Positions 18,097 through 27,776 of a DNA stretch of 64,000 nt are shown in pieces. Positions within the stretch are counted from its first letter, which is position 1. Each line of letters starts with the position of its first letter. The notes under the pieces were generated by a model. That model was given only the letters and a program-made list of their open reading frames with translations. It ran no database searches and was not told the DNA's origin. Origin of the DNA: an uncultured Neokomagataea sp. (lineage in GTDB: Bacteria > Pseudomonadota > Alphaproteobacteria > Acetobacterales > Acetobacteraceae). The translations under genes and the position numbers were made by a program. The stretch is taken from positions 124,001 to 188,000 of the forward strand of contig NZ_CAMKWA010000001.1 of NCBI RefSeq assembly GCF_946476835.1, given 5' to 3'.

Positions 18097-18941
18097 GGGT
18101 GCTTCTCCTTAAAGGATTGAATGGCCGCAACCCCGGCCTGTATTTGAAGAGAGGTACCAATCTGGCCGAGCGCTGCTGTGGCAGGGCGCGGATCGCCTCC
18201 ATAGACTCCATCTGCTGTGGTTGGCTTTGACGCATGTCGTAAAGCATCACTATGGACGAGAGATGGGTCAACGGCCAGCATGAGGGATGTGTCGCTGAGT
18301 TCGGCATGTTTGCCAACATCTGCACCATAGCCTTTGGCCCGCAGGGCATCAGCGAATGCGTTGGGAACGGCTTCATAATAGCTGGTGGCGGCGAGGGCGT
18401 AAGCAGCGCCTTTCCAGCGTTTATTGAGGGTTTGTGCCGTCTCGGTCATTAGGCTTTGATAGCCGCCATGATCTCCGAGAAAAACGATATTATGGAAGCC
18501 CTGTACACGGAAACTTTCAGCAGCGCCTTGGAGAAGGCCAGTGAACACGGCAGGTGGGACAGAGATGGTGCCGGGAAAACGCATATGGGAGGTGCGTGGT
18601 GTGGTGTTGCCTTCCGGGACATAAGCAATGACGGGCGCAACGAGCGTTTGCCCAACAGTGTTGGCGATCATATCCGCTAAGGCAATGGCGCGGACGTTAT
18701 GTTTGCCGACGCCAATAAAAGGGCCGCTTTGTTCTGTTCCACCAATGGGAATGATGATGGTGCGCGTTCCGGTTTGAAGCTGCGTGTTAATATCGGTCCA
18801 GCTTTGGCAGCTAAGTTCAACATGCTGGGCAAGGCCGGTGCAGCTTTCGGCTGCATGGGCTGAGGTCAGGGGACCGGTCAATGCAGCGAAGGATGTGCTG
18901 ATAAAAAGCGCGAGACGTGAGAGAGGCCGCCAGAGGCGCAT
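18093..18941 (-). CDS. exported creatininase-family amidohydrolase
   Basis: The creatininase fold is a metal-dependent amidohydrolase whose members include creatinine amidohydrolase and MftE peptidase. Visible are IIPIGGTEQSGPFIGVGKHN (the Glu/His metal site, with Gln where many members have His), FPGTISV, HNIVFLGDHGGYQ (a metal aspartate) and GKHAELSDTSLM (the late Glu). Start 18941 (MRLWRPLSRLALF) has GGAAGGA upstream and gives a signal peptide ending TSAHA. Most known members are cytoplasmic, so export is unusual. It precedes and overlaps the beta-propeller gene. Confidence 0.78.
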   Translation of the reverse strand: MRLWRPLSRLALFISTSFAALTGPLTSAHAAESCTGLAQHVELSCQSWTDINTQLQTGTRTIIIPIGGTEQSGPFIGVGKHNVRAIALADMIANTVGQTLVAPVIAYVPEGNTTPRTSHMRFPGTISVPPAVFTGLLQGAAESFRVQGFHNIVFLGDHGGYQSLMTETAQTLNKRWKGAAYALAATSYYEAVPNAFADALRAKGYGADVGKHAELSDTSLMLAVDPSLVHSDALRHASKPTTADGVYGGDPRPATAALGQIGTSLQIQAGVAAIQSFKEKHP

Positions 18942-19099
18942 GTGCCATCCTTCCGTGTGGTGAGGTGCGGTATTTATTACTCTATAAAGACGAAGCCTTT
19001 CCAGTGGGGGGGCGTTATAGAGCGTATTCAAGCGGTGGGATGCCATATGTTACGTGGCTTTCAAGCGCGAAGAACTGTAGCGGAACCGATAGAGACATT

Positions 19100-19594
19100 A
19101 TGTTTTTTCAGACTTCCACCGATATTGACCCTGTGGGTAGCGCGGCGCACCTGATCCAAGTTGCATTGACGCCGGTTTTCATGCTGTCCGGTATTGGGAC
19201 TTTGATTAACGTGTTCAATACGCGCCTGGCGCGTGTATCGGATCATTTAGAGGCGATTCATAAGCAACTGACGGCTCCGATTGTGGAGAGTGAAGAGCCG
19301 ATGGAGCCCGCGGATCGTAAGCGTTTGGAAGCACATGCTGTTCATTTGCAGCGGCGTATTTTTGTGTTGGATGCGGCTATTTTGTTGAATGGGACGGGGG
19401 GTGCCGCGACGTGTGGCGCGGCGATGGCGTTGTTTGTCGGCTCGTTGCGTGATGCGGGGACATCGTCTTGGATGTTAGCGCTCTTTGGCTTGGCTTTGAT
19501 GTGTACGGTTGGGGCATTATCGTTTTTCTTGGCAGATACGTTTTTAAGCTGGCATGGACTGAAGCGCCGTGGAGCATTGCCCCCTTTGCCATGA
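19100..19594 (+). CDS. DUF2721 family membrane protein
   Basis: This 164-residue protein has a first membrane helix (VALTPVFMLSGIGTLINVF) followed by NTRLARVSDHLEAI, the DUF2721 signature. A cytoplasmic helical loop comes next, then two more membrane helices (AAILLNGTGGAATCGAAMALF and SSWMLALFGLALMCTVGALSFFL). The function is unknown. The ATG at 19100 is chosen because the family begins just before this helix. The ORF is open to 18917 but that part overlaps the creatininase promoter. Confidence 0.75.
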   Translation: MFFQTSTDIDPVGSAAHLIQVALTPVFMLSGIGTLINVFNTRLARVSDHLEAIHKQLTAPIVESEEPMEPADRKRLEAHAVHLQRRIFVLDAAILLNGTGGAATCGAAMALFVGSLRDAGTSSWMLALFGLALMCTVGALSFFLADTFLSWHGLKRRGALPPLP

Positions 19595-19985
19595 GCAGCG
19601 GAATGGGCTGCCTTTCTCTGAGTGCATAATATGCGAAAAGCGCAGTCCTGATACGCTGTAAATCGCTGTTGTGTGGACGAATGAATTCGTAGATATCCCC
19701 CCGCCAACGCCACTTCCGGCGTAAAAAAATAGGCGGTTTTCACATCATGATATCCACGACATTGACACATCTTATTGGTCTTCCAACGTGTCTTATTTCT
19801 GAAGTCGCAATGGTGGCATTTGTGCCGCTGATTGGTCTTTTGATGATTGCGACGCTCGCATCGGATCGTCTGCAGGGTAGCTGAAGGCGGGGCTATTCGC
19901 CGCGTCTTTTTCCTTGTCTCTCCTCACATTTTCCTCTCAATGTGCACAGAGTAAGTTCTTTTTGTAATGTGAATGTTGAGGCGTG
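19595..19985. other. 391-base intergenic region with a small ORF
   Basis: Between the DUF2721 gene and hldD. It holds a short repeat ACGCC-ACTTCC-GGCGT followed by seven As (about 19708-19730) and the 45-codon ORF at 19747-19884. Otherwise I see nothing in it. Confidence 0.4.
19747..19884 (+). CDS. possible 45-residue single-span membrane protein
   Basis: An ORF from ATG 19747 to TGA 19884 encodes a short hydrophobic peptide. Its C-terminal half (VAMVAFVPLIGLLMIATLASD) would form one membrane helix, ended by RLQGS. AGGCGG lies about ten bases before the ATG. I recognise no family. It could be a chance ORF. Confidence 0.3.
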   Translation: MISTTLTHLIGLPTCLISEVAMVAFVPLIGLLMIATLASDRLQGS

Positions 19986-20990
19986 ATGTCGAGCCGTATC
20001 GTTGTGACCGGGGCTGCCGGGTTTATTGGGTCTAATCTTGTGAGAGGACTGAACCAGCGCGGTTATACGGATATTATTGCGGTCGATAATCTCAAGAATG
20101 CTCAAAAATTCCATAATCTGACTGATTTATCCATAAGCGATTATGTTGATAAATCCGCATTTTATGAGGCGTTTTCGCGTGGACATTATGGCGATGTGCA
20201 CGCCATTTTCCATGAAGGTGCATGCTCCGATACGATGGAGCATAATGGTCAATATATGCTGTCGAATAATTATTCGACCAGTAAGGCGCTTTTGGATCGC
20301 TGTGCTGTGACGGGTACGCGCTTATTTTATGCGTCAAGTGCGGCGACTTACGGTGGGAGCTCCTCCTTCCGTGAGGAAAAAGAGTTTGAAAAGCCTTTGA
20401 ATGTTTATGGCTATTCAAAATTACTCTTTGACCAGGTTGTACGGCAGGCATTACCGCAGATGCGCAGCCAAGTAGCGGGTTTCCGTTACTTCAATGTTTA
20501 TGGCCCACGCGAGCAACATAAGGGGCGTATGGCTTCTGTTGCCTTTCATAATTTCAATCAATTTTTGGCTGATGGGCAGGTGAAGCTCTTCGGGGATTAT
20601 GATGGGTATGGCGCTGGGCAGCAGGTGCGTGATTTTATTTCCGTCGATGATGTGGTGGCGGTGAATTTATGGTTTTTTGATCATCCGGATCAAAGCGGTG
20701 TTTTTAATTTAGGTACCGGTAAAGCGCAGCCGTTTAATGATGTCGCACATGCTGTGGTGAATGCGGTGCGCGCCCATCAAGGGGAAGAGGCATTAACGTT
20801 GGATGCGATGGTGGCGGGTGGTATTTTGAAATACATCCCATTTCCGGATGCGTTGCGCGGTAAATACCAGTGTTTTACGCAGGCCGATCTGACACGTTTA
20901 CGGGCAACGGGCTGTGACCATGTTTTTGCTGATGTAGAGAGTGGTGTTACGCGGTATGTGCGGGAGTTACTAGCTCAGACGGTAGTATAG
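19986..20990 (+). CDS. hldD: ADP-L-glycero-D-manno-heptose 6-epimerase HldD
   Basis: HldD epimerises ADP-D,D-heptose to ADP-L,D-heptose, the precursor of LPS core heptose. The extended-SDR NADP site is [23 protein letters not shown] follows. The catalytic Ser/Tyr/Lys set is in [10 protein letters not shown] and [28 protein letters not shown] and [19 protein letters not shown] match E. coli RfaD nearly block for block. The ATG at 19986 follows an in-frame GTG. GmhB follows after three bases, so both heptose steps are co-transcribed. Confidence 0.94.
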   Translation: MSSRIVVTGAAGFIGSNLVRGLNQRGYTDIIAVDNLKNAQKFHNLTDLSISDYVDKSAFYEAFSRGHYGDVHAIFHEGACSDTMEHNGQYMLSNNYSTSKALLDRCAVTGTRLFYASSAATYGGSSSFREEKEFEKPLNVYGYSKLLFDQVVRQALPQMRSQVAGFRYFNVYGPREQHKGRMASVAFHNFNQFLADGQVKLFGDYDGYGAGQQVRDFISVDDVVAVNLWFFDHPDQSGVFNLGTGKAQPFNDVAHAVVNAVRAHQGEEALTLDAMVAGGILKYIPFPDALRGKYQCFTQADLTRLRATGCDHVFADVESGVTRYVRELLAQTVV

Positions 20991-20993
20991 CGG

Positions 20994-21512
20994 GTGGTGT
21001 GTGTTCAGCAGCCAGCGGCCTTTTTAGACCGAGATGGGGTTTTAAATGTGGATACGGGATATCCGCATTTAATTGAGAGCTTCCAGCCGTTTCCAGGGGG
21101 CGTTGATGCTGTGGCAGCTTTAAATGCCCGCGGATACCGTGTGATTGTTGTGAGTAATCAGTCCGGCGTTGCGCGTGGGTATTTTTCAGAAGACGCGGTG
21201 CGGGGCTTTAATAGGCATTTACAGCATTATTATGCGGAGCGTGGTGCGCGCATTGATGCATTTTATTATTGCCCGTTTCACCCCCAGGCAAAGATAGAGC
21301 GTTATCGCTGTGATCATGAGGAGCGCAAACCGCGGCCTGGTATGATTGAACGTGCATTGAGGGAGCATGTCCTTGATCGTGCACGGTCTTTTATGGTTGG
21401 GGATAAAGAATCGGACATTCAAGCTGCGCAGGCAGCGCATATAAAAGGGCTCTTGTTCCAAGGCGGTAATTTATGGGATTTTTTGCATAATAAACCAGAA
21501 ATATGTCCATAA
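20994..21512 (+). CDS. gmhB: D-glycero-D-manno-heptose 1,7-bisphosphate 7-phosphatase GmhB
   Basis: A HAD-IIIA phosphatase that removes the 7-phosphate in ADP-heptose synthesis. The 172-residue protein has the catalytic FLDRDGVLNVDTGY (nucleophile and acid Asp), VVSNQSGVARGYF (motif II), the zinc-type loop beginning YYCPFHP, RKPRPGMIE (motif III Lys) and MVGDKESDIQAA (motif IV). The GTG start is at 20994. HisB-N phosphatases look similar, but the hldD neighbour decides in favour of GmhB. Confidence 0.88.
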   Translation: MVCVQQPAAFLDRDGVLNVDTGYPHLIESFQPFPGGVDAVAALNARGYRVIVVSNQSGVARGYFSEDAVRGFNRHLQHYYAERGARIDAFYYCPFHPQAKIERYRCDHEERKPRPGMIERALREHVLDRARSFMVGDKESDIQAAQAAHIKGLLFQGGNLWDFLHNKPEICP

Positions 21513-21569
21513 ATAAAAAATAATTAGTACGTCGTTAACGAACCAAACGCACAGTGAAATTGAAGTTCT

Positions 21570-23711
21570 GTGCGGAGATTGGGCTTGTTCAGGAATGTTT
21601 CGATTCGAAGGAAAGTTTTTTTCTTAACGCTTTCATTCTGTACGATTTCACTAACGAGTAATATTTATATTGCCCATAGTGAACGGGCCATTAGTGTCAA
21701 TTATTCATCATTATTGCGGCAATCTGATAGCAAAATCTCGGTACTTTTTTGTGCAGCTACGTCCTTGGGGGACACGCTGGATATTGCTCAAAAAATTGCT
21801 CATGAGCATGATGGTACGCAGATTAAAAATGATGTGTTGTCTTACCACCAAGCTGTGCAGAAAACAGAGTTGTATCTTCAGCGGTTTTCGTCGGCAGAAG
21901 ATACGGGCCCTTATAATAAAGAATTTCTATATAAATTTATTAATATAAAAAATGGCATAAATAAAGAAATTAACAGTAATTATGATGTTATTTACAATAA
22001 GAGAATGGATTATAATATAAATTTAGGGCGTATTCTACAGTATGAAATGAATTCTCTAGAAGAATACCGCAAAGTGAGTTTGAAGCGGCGTGTTGACTTT
22101 TTGGAATCTGCCGCATGGTCCGATATACGTTTATGCGGGTGGGTAGCTGGTATTACGTTAGTGGTCTTTGTTTTGGTCTCTGCTTTGATGGGATATCGGG
22201 AGATTGCTTGGCCATTATTGCGGCTCCGTGATCGTACGTTAGCGATTGCGCAGGGGGAGTTTTCCGTTTCGGTTGAGGAAGAAAAGCGGCGTGATGAAAT
22301 TGGCGCAATGGCAGCAGCTCTGGAAGAAATTCGTTTAAAATTGCAGGGCGGGCGTGAGGATATTCTCACCAGTTTGGCAAATCGTACGGCACTGCATGAT
22401 ATGATGCGTAGTGCTTTGGCATTGTCTGATGTGGCCAGTATGGTTGCACTTATTTATTTGGATTTGGATAATTTTAAGCAAGTAAATGACCGTTATGGTC
22501 ATGGGGCAGGCGATGAATTGCTGCGCCTTGTCGCGCAACGGTTACGCGCTAATGTCGGGTCGAATGATTTGGTTGCACGGTTGGGGGGAGATGAGTTTGT
22601 CGTTTTCTGCTCATCATGTGCAGATGAAGACGCTGTGATGGATATGGCGGCGCGTATCGCTGCTGATTTGTCGCTGTGTGAAGAATTGCCTTTTGGGCAA
22701 GTTGCCGTTAGCGCGAGTGTTGGCGTTGCTCTTGCGAAGGTTGGCGAAGTGACACCAGAGCGTTTGCTGCGCCACGCTGATTGCGCCATGTATGCGGCTA
22801 AGAGTACGGGAAAAGGTTGCTGTGCTGTTTATGAGCCGTGGATGTTGGATGAAGCTGAGCGGCGGCAAAAATATGAACAGGCTTTGAGGCGATCAGTTGA
22901 AACCAATGAGTTTCACCTTGTGTATCAGCCTGTGATTGATTGGCGCACAAAACGTGTCATGAGTTTTGAAGCTTTATTACGGTGGGAACATCCTGAGCTT
23001 GGTTCTGTTCCACCGAGTGATTTTATTTCTATTGCGGAAGAAATTGGGGCGGTTTTTGCTATTGATTGTTGGGTTATGAAAGCGGCCTGTAAGGAAGCTG
23101 CGCAATGGCCTAGTGATTTGATCCTTTCAGTCAATGTATCCCCGACCAGTTTTGTGGAAGATGATCTGTTAGAGAATATTTATACGGCGTTGAAAGAAAG
23201 TCAGTTACCGCCAGAACGCTTGGAAATTGAAATTACTGAAACCGCGATGATTGAAGACCTTCCCGGGGTACATGCTGTTGTTACGGCGCTGCGTAGCCTA
23301 GGTGTTAAGGTTGCGATTGATGATTTGGGAGTGGGATATTCCTCTCTTAGTTTTTTACGCTCTATTCCTGTGACGCGTGTGAAAATGGATAAAAGTTTTA
23401 TTGCCGAATTAGGGCGCGTTGAAGCGGCTCAAGCGATCATTCAGGGTGTTGTTGTGATCTGTCATGAATTGTCGATCTCTTTAACGGCAGAGGGCGTAGA
23501 GACGGCGACGCAAACGGCGGTATTGCAAAGCATTGGCTGTACACAGCATCAGGGATATTACATTAGTAGACCATTAATGGCAGAAGATGTTTTACCATTT
23601 GTTGCGAACTTTAGTGTGCGTACAGTGCCGTCTTTGCATGAGTGTCTGCAAGGAACATGGGGTGCGTTACGGGTGGAAGCTTTATCTGCAACGCACCAAG
23701 CTCTTGCTTAG
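21570..23711 (+). CDS. membrane-bound GGDEF-EAL cyclic-di-GMP protein
   Basis: A 713-residue inner-membrane signalling protein. TM1 is near 14-35, a helical periplasmic sensor of about 140 residues follows, TM2 is near 190-210, then a HAMP-like linker. The GGDEF motif is intact (339-343, ARLGGDEFVVF). The usual RxxD inhibitory site reads GSND, so product feedback is probably lost. The EAL domain keeps EALLRW (467-471), VNVSPTSF, EIEITETAMIED, IDDLGVGYSSLSFL and AEGVET, so it may also be active. The start is GTG with a weak ribosome site. The stop lies five bases from that of convergent oxyR. Confidence 0.9.
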   Translation: MRRLGLFRNVSIRRKVFFLTLSFCTISLTSNIYIAHSERAISVNYSSLLRQSDSKISVLFCAATSLGDTLDIAQKIAHEHDGTQIKNDVLSYHQAVQKTELYLQRFSSAEDTGPYNKEFLYKFINIKNGINKEINSNYDVIYNKRMDYNINLGRILQYEMNSLEEYRKVSLKRRVDFLESAAWSDIRLCGWVAGITLVVFVLVSALMGYREIAWPLLRLRDRTLAIAQGEFSVSVEEEKRRDEIGAMAAALEEIRLKLQGGREDILTSLANRTALHDMMRSALALSDVASMVALIYLDLDNFKQVNDRYGHGAGDELLRLVAQRLRANVGSNDLVARLGGDEFVVFCSSCADEDAVMDMAARIAADLSLCEELPFGQVAVSASVGVALAKVGEVTPERLLRHADCAMYAAKSTGKGCCAVYEPWMLDEAERRQKYEQALRRSVETNEFHLVYQPVIDWRTKRVMSFEALLRWEHPELGSVPPSDFISIAEEIGAVFAIDCWVMKAACKEAAQWPSDLILSVNVSPTSFVEDDLLENIYTALKESQLPPERLEIEITETAMIEDLPGVHAVVTALRSLGVKVAIDDLGVGYSSLSFLRSIPVTRVKMDKSFIAELGRVEAAQAIIQGVVVICHELSISLTAEGVETATQTAVLQSIGCTQHQGYYISRPLMAEDVLPFVANFSVRTVPSLHECLQGTWGALRVEALSATHQALA

Positions 23712-23715
23712 GTGT

Positions 23716-24666
23716 TTAGGTCTTTTCTTGATACGGGGTGCAGGGCTCTGGCGTTGTTTCCCGTAGGAAGTGAGCTAAACGCCGGAAGACTTCTGCGCGG
23801 GGGTCAGAGCTACGCCATGCGAGTCCTATAGTGCGTTGGGCTTCAGGTTCGGCAAAGGGGCGTATACGGACAAGGTTTTGGAAGTCACTTCGGTTTTGTA
23901 GAGCGAGCTGCGGGATGAGGGAGAATCCTTCGCCTGCGCCAATCATGTGCCATAGCATTTCGAGGCTGGTGGCTAGTCGTGGGGTGCTGCTGCCTTCGCG
24001 TGGGCGCGGGAGTGCTGCGCAGAGCGATAAGGCTTGATCGCGTAGGCAGTGTCCATCTTCGAGGAGCAAAAGATCATGGCGGCCTAGCTGTTGGAGCTTA
24101 AGCGTCTTTTGTTGGGCGAGTTCATGTGTTGCAGGAAAAACACCTAAAAACGCCTCGTTGAACAGAGGAACGGTTTCAAGCGTATCCGCAGGCGCGGGGA
24201 GTGCCATTAAAGCAAGGTCCAACTCTCCACCGCGCAGTTGGCGTACAACATTGTCTGTCATGCCTTCGGTCAAACGAAGGGAGAGTTGTGGGTATTCGTG
24301 GCGTAGGCGTGGCAATAGGCTCGGAATATAATACGGGCCTAAAGTGGGGATGACACCAAGGCGCAAAATTCCGTCGAGTGGGCTGCACCGTGCGCGGGCG
24401 ACTTCTAAGAGATTACGCGCTGCTGCCAGCACCTCGCGCCCCAGGGTGATGAGTCGTTCACCTTCGGGAGTGGGGGCGACATGGCGGCGTGACCGTTCAA
24501 ATAATGTAACGTCTAAAAGCTGTTCCAATTTGCGAACTTGTTCTGACAGGCCAGCTTGGCTTACGCCGCAACGTTCTGCTGCGCGTGAGAAGTTCCGTAG
24601 GTCGTCAACAGCGACGACGTATTCGATATCGCGCAGGGAGAGGCCCGCCAAAGGAATGTAGCTCAT
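23716..24666 (-). CDS. oxyR: peroxide sensor transcription factor OxyR
   Basis: A LysR-type regulator with an N-terminal winged helix (FSRAAERCGVSQAGLSEQVRKLE) and a C-terminal sensor domain. LLLEDGHCLRDQALSLC contains Cys207 and Cys216, matching the peroxide-sensing Cys pair of E. coli OxyR. The next block, SLEMLWHMIGAGEGFSLIPQL, also matches. It probably activates ahpC and related genes; in this window ahpC/ahpF lie 7 kb away. It is divergent from the DsbD-type gene. TATAAT stands on the minus strand at 24692-24687, without a clear -35. Confidence 0.9.
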   Translation of the reverse strand: MSYIPLAGLSLRDIEYVVAVDDLRNFSRAAERCGVSQAGLSEQVRKLEQLLDVTLFERSRRHVAPTPEGERLITLGREVLAAARNLLEVARARCSPLDGILRLGVIPTLGPYYIPSLLPRLRHEYPQLSLRLTEGMTDNVVRQLRGGELDLALMALPAPADTLETVPLFNEAFLGVFPATHELAQQKTLKLQQLGRHDLLLLEDGHCLRDQALSLCAALPRPREGSSTPRLATSLEMLWHMIGAGEGFSLIPQLALQNRSDFQNLVRIRPFAEPEAQRTIGLAWRSSDPRAEVFRRLAHFLRETTPEPCTPYQEKT

Positions 24667-24923
24667 GGAATAATAGATAGGACCGAATTATATTTTATAA
24701 AAGCCCGGTTTTTCTTATTAATGACATTTGACGCTCATGATAGGCGCAAAAAAGCACAGAATCACAAACATTTTGCATAGGGGGTGGGGCGTAAAGCACG
24801 ACATCAAGAAGCAAAATATCATTATGATAGCGTACAGGGTGGTGAATTATGGAGATGCACCCTATCTCTCATGCTATTAATGGCTAACCGTGACCCCATC
24901 TTGGCATTTTTTGAGGATTTACC

Positions 24924-27035
24924 TTGCGTAACGTAACTCGTTCTTTGGCCTTATGGGCTGCTTTATCCTGTGGTTTTGTCACAACATATTCCGCTCATGC
25001 GGCAGAAAGTACCCCCGTTGTCTCGGAGAACGATACTGCCAGTTTGATCACGGATCGGGATGCCGTTGGTCCAGATCAGACGTTGCGAGTGGGGCTGCGG
25101 TTACAGCTCAAGCCGGGTTGGCATACGTATTGGGTAAATCCGGGTGATGCGGGAGATCAGCCGACATTAGACGTTACGGCGTCGGGTGGTGCCGAGGGGA
25201 AAGGTTCAGAGATACACTGGCCTGTTCCTGTGCGGATCAGCGAAGGCGGCTTGATGTCTTACGCATATCTTGGTGATATTTTACTGCCTGAAACATTGGT
25301 CTTGAAGGGACATGGTCCTGTGACTCTGCATGCACATGCAGAGTGGTTGGTATGCGCGCAGGTATGTGTGCCGGAGAGCGGCGATTTTACGCTGTCTTTG
25401 CCTGCGTCTGATGGGACGGTTTCTGTCGGGAGAGATGCGGCGCGTTTTGAGGCAGTTCAAGCGCACATGCCGGTTCCGTCTCCCTTCTTGACGACATTGG
25501 GGGCGGATGGTGTCCTGACATTATCTGGCAAGGGCTTATCGTCCGCAACAGTGTCTGACGCGTGGTTCTTGCCGTTGGAGAATGGCATTTTAGATCAGGT
25601 CGCGCAGCAGCGTTTGACGGTGCAGAACAATAGTCTTTCCTTGGCCCTCCCGTTTCTGAAAACGGCGAAACGTGATGCTGCTTTGAGCGGTGTCGTGGTG
25701 TTGAAAGATGCACATGGGGAAGAAAGTGCTTTATCGGTGACAGTGAAGCCGGGTGCCGTGGCGCCGGTCACTTCAGTCTCACCGGCTACGGCAGAGCCAG
25801 CGCCGAATGCGGTGGGATGGCTGCGTATGATGGCTTTCGCTTTTATCGGCGGATTGATTTTGAATCTGATGCCGTGTGTTTTCCCTGTTTTGGCCATGAA
25901 AGCGTTGTCGTTGGCCCGCATGGGGGGGCATGGCCGTTCTGCTCAACTGCGGAGCGCGTTGTTTTATACTGTGGGGGTGATGGGCTCTTTTGCCGTGCTC
26001 GGCGGTATTATGATTGGGCTGCGTATGGCCGGGTCAGCCGCGGGTTGGGGCTTTCAGTTCCAATCAACAGGCTTCGTGGTGGCGGTGTGCTGGTTGTTGT
26101 TTGGCATGGCGTTGAACCTGCTTGGGGTTTTTGAAATTAGCGCGGGCCGTTTGGGGCAAATCCAAACCAATGGTCACGGCGTGGGGAATGACCTCATGAC
26201 CGGCTTGTTAGCGGTGATCGTTGCAACGCCATGTACAGCACCCTTTATGGGGGTTGCGATTACGACGGCACTGAGTGGGCCACCGGTTATGGGGCTGTTG
26301 GTGTTTTTATCTATGGGGTTGGGTCTTGCAGCGCCTTATGTGCTGGCAGCAGGCGTGCCGGGAGTGGCCTCTCGTTTCCCTAAGCCGGGTGCGTGGATGA
26401 ATATTCTCAAACAGGTTCTGGCATTTCCGTTGTTGGCGACCTGCGTATGGTTGTTGTGGGTTGCTGTGGTGCAGCGCGGTGCGGACATTGTGGTGACCGT
26501 GGCTGGTGGCTTGGTGCTGCTGGCGATTGCGGCATGGCTGCATGGCATTGGGCAGCGTCGCGCCATTATGGAAGGGGCAGACCGGACGGTTTGGCTATGC
26601 CGTGGGCTGACGGCACTGGCGGTGCTGGCATGTGTTGGCGCTTTAACGCAGGCCGTGCGGGAACCGGCACAGGCTGTTGCCGCACCTTCACAGCAGGCAG
26701 GGATTGAAGCGTATACGCCAGATCGTTTAGCGGCTTTGCGTGCCGAAGGCCGACCTGTCTTTGTGGATATGACGGCATCTTGGTGCATCACCTGTATGGT
26801 GAATGAGCGTGTAGCGTTGGATGTTGCATCTGTACAAAAGGGGTTTGTCCAAAATCATGTGGCCTATTTGAAGGGGGACTGGACGAATCGAGATGCGACG
26901 ATTTCAGCTTTCTTGAAAGAGCATGGCCGTGATGGTGTGCCGCTCTATGTGTACTACCCGCCTCATGGGGAAGGGGTTGTTTTGCCACAGATTCTGACGC
27001 CTGCTTTGGTGTTGAAAGCGATTACACCTCAATAA
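24924..27035 (+). CDS. DsbD/ScsB-type protein-disulfide reductase
   Basis: It carries electrons from cytoplasmic thioredoxin across the inner membrane to periplasmic thiols. The protein has a signal peptide (ending YSAHA), a periplasmic DsbD-alpha-like domain with redox pair WLVCAQVCVPE, and a central eight-helix domain with paired Cys in NLMPCVFPVLAMK and IVATPCTAPFMG. A C-terminal thioredoxin domain has DMTASWCITCMVNE (WCITC). Its 703 residues and longer N-terminal part suggest the ScsB-like subgroup over classic DsbD. The TTG start has GAGGA before it. It shares an upstream region with oxyR. Confidence 0.85.
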   Translation: MRNVTRSLALWAALSCGFVTTYSAHAAESTPVVSENDTASLITDRDAVGPDQTLRVGLRLQLKPGWHTYWVNPGDAGDQPTLDVTASGGAEGKGSEIHWPVPVRISEGGLMSYAYLGDILLPETLVLKGHGPVTLHAHAEWLVCAQVCVPESGDFTLSLPASDGTVSVGRDAARFEAVQAHMPVPSPFLTTLGADGVLTLSGKGLSSATVSDAWFLPLENGILDQVAQQRLTVQNNSLSLALPFLKTAKRDAALSGVVVLKDAHGEESALSVTVKPGAVAPVTSVSPATAEPAPNAVGWLRMMAFAFIGGLILNLMPCVFPVLAMKALSLARMGGHGRSAQLRSALFYTVGVMGSFAVLGGIMIGLRMAGSAAGWGFQFQSTGFVVAVCWLLFGMALNLLGVFEISAGRLGQIQTNGHGVGNDLMTGLLAVIVATPCTAPFMGVAITTALSGPPVMGLLVFLSMGLGLAAPYVLAAGVPGVASRFPKPGAWMNILKQVLAFPLLATCVWLLWVAVVQRGADIVVTVAGGLVLLAIAAWLHGIGQRRAIMEGADRTVWLCRGLTALAVLACVGALTQAVREPAQAVAAPSQQAGIEAYTPDRLAALRAEGRPVFVDMTASWCITCMVNERVALDVASVQKGFVQNHVAYLKGDWTNRDATISAFLKEHGRDGVPLYVYYPPHGEGVVLPQILTPALVLKAITPQ

Positions 27036-27169
27036 TAACGTTGCGGATAAATGGCGCTTTTGTGCGAAAAAACTTGTGCAGAGTGCCATTTTCAGCTACG
27101 CCGCCGCACGCACAGGCACCCCTGGAGGTCTGTGTTTTATGAATTTTTTCTACGCAGGAGCGTAAAATA

Positions 27170-27772
27170 GTGACCAAATTGACGACACTTGCTGTCTCTC
27201 CGCGCGCGAAGGCTGGTAAGGGGGCAGCGCGCGCTACGAGACGTGAAGGTCTTGTTCCAGCTGTGATCTACGGCAACAAGCAAGAGCCTGAAATCGTTTC
27301 CATCGATCCGCGCCTCATCATGAAGGAGCTGTATCGTGGTGGTATTTCTTCGCGCGTGTACAACCTCGCAATCGAGGGCGGTGCTACGGCTTCCGTTCTG
27401 ATCCGCGATGTACAGTTGCACCCGGTTTCCGATGCACCGATCCACGTTGACTTCCAGCGTATCGCACCGGGCCACAAGATCCACGTTGCTGTGCCGGTTG
27501 CTGTTGAAGGTGAAGCACCGGGCGTAAAGCGCGGTGGCGTTCTGAACGTTGTTTACCATGCAGTTGACGTTGAAGTTGACCCTGCAAACATCCCAGAACA
27601 CTTCGTTGCAGACATCAGCGGCCTGGACATCCACGACACCGTTCGTTGGACGGACCTGAAGGGCACCGAAGGCACGGAACTGACCGGTTCACAGCCTTCT
27701 GACCTCGTGATCGTTTCTGTTGCTGCTCCGAGTGTTGACGCGGACGCTGCTGAAGACGCTGCTGCGGAGTAA
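27170..27772 (+). CDS. rplY: 50S ribosomal protein L25/general stress protein Ctc
   Basis: L25 binds 5S rRNA in the large subunit. The 200-residue protein is the long Ctc-type form: an L25 domain ([24 protein letters not shown]) plus a C-terminal beta domain ([22 protein letters not shown]) and an Ala/Asp/Glu tail. The GTG start at 27170 has AGGAG ten bases upstream. Pth starts four bases after its stop, a widely conserved pairing. Confidence 0.95.
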   Translation: MTKLTTLAVSPRAKAGKGAARATRREGLVPAVIYGNKQEPEIVSIDPRLIMKELYRGGISSRVYNLAIEGGATASVLIRDVQLHPVSDAPIHVDFQRIAPGHKIHVAVPVAVEGEAPGVKRGGVLNVVYHAVDVEVDPANIPEHFVADISGLDIHDTVRWTDLKGTEGTELTGSQPSDLVIVSVAAPSVDADAAEDAAAE

Positions 27773-27776
27773 GTCC

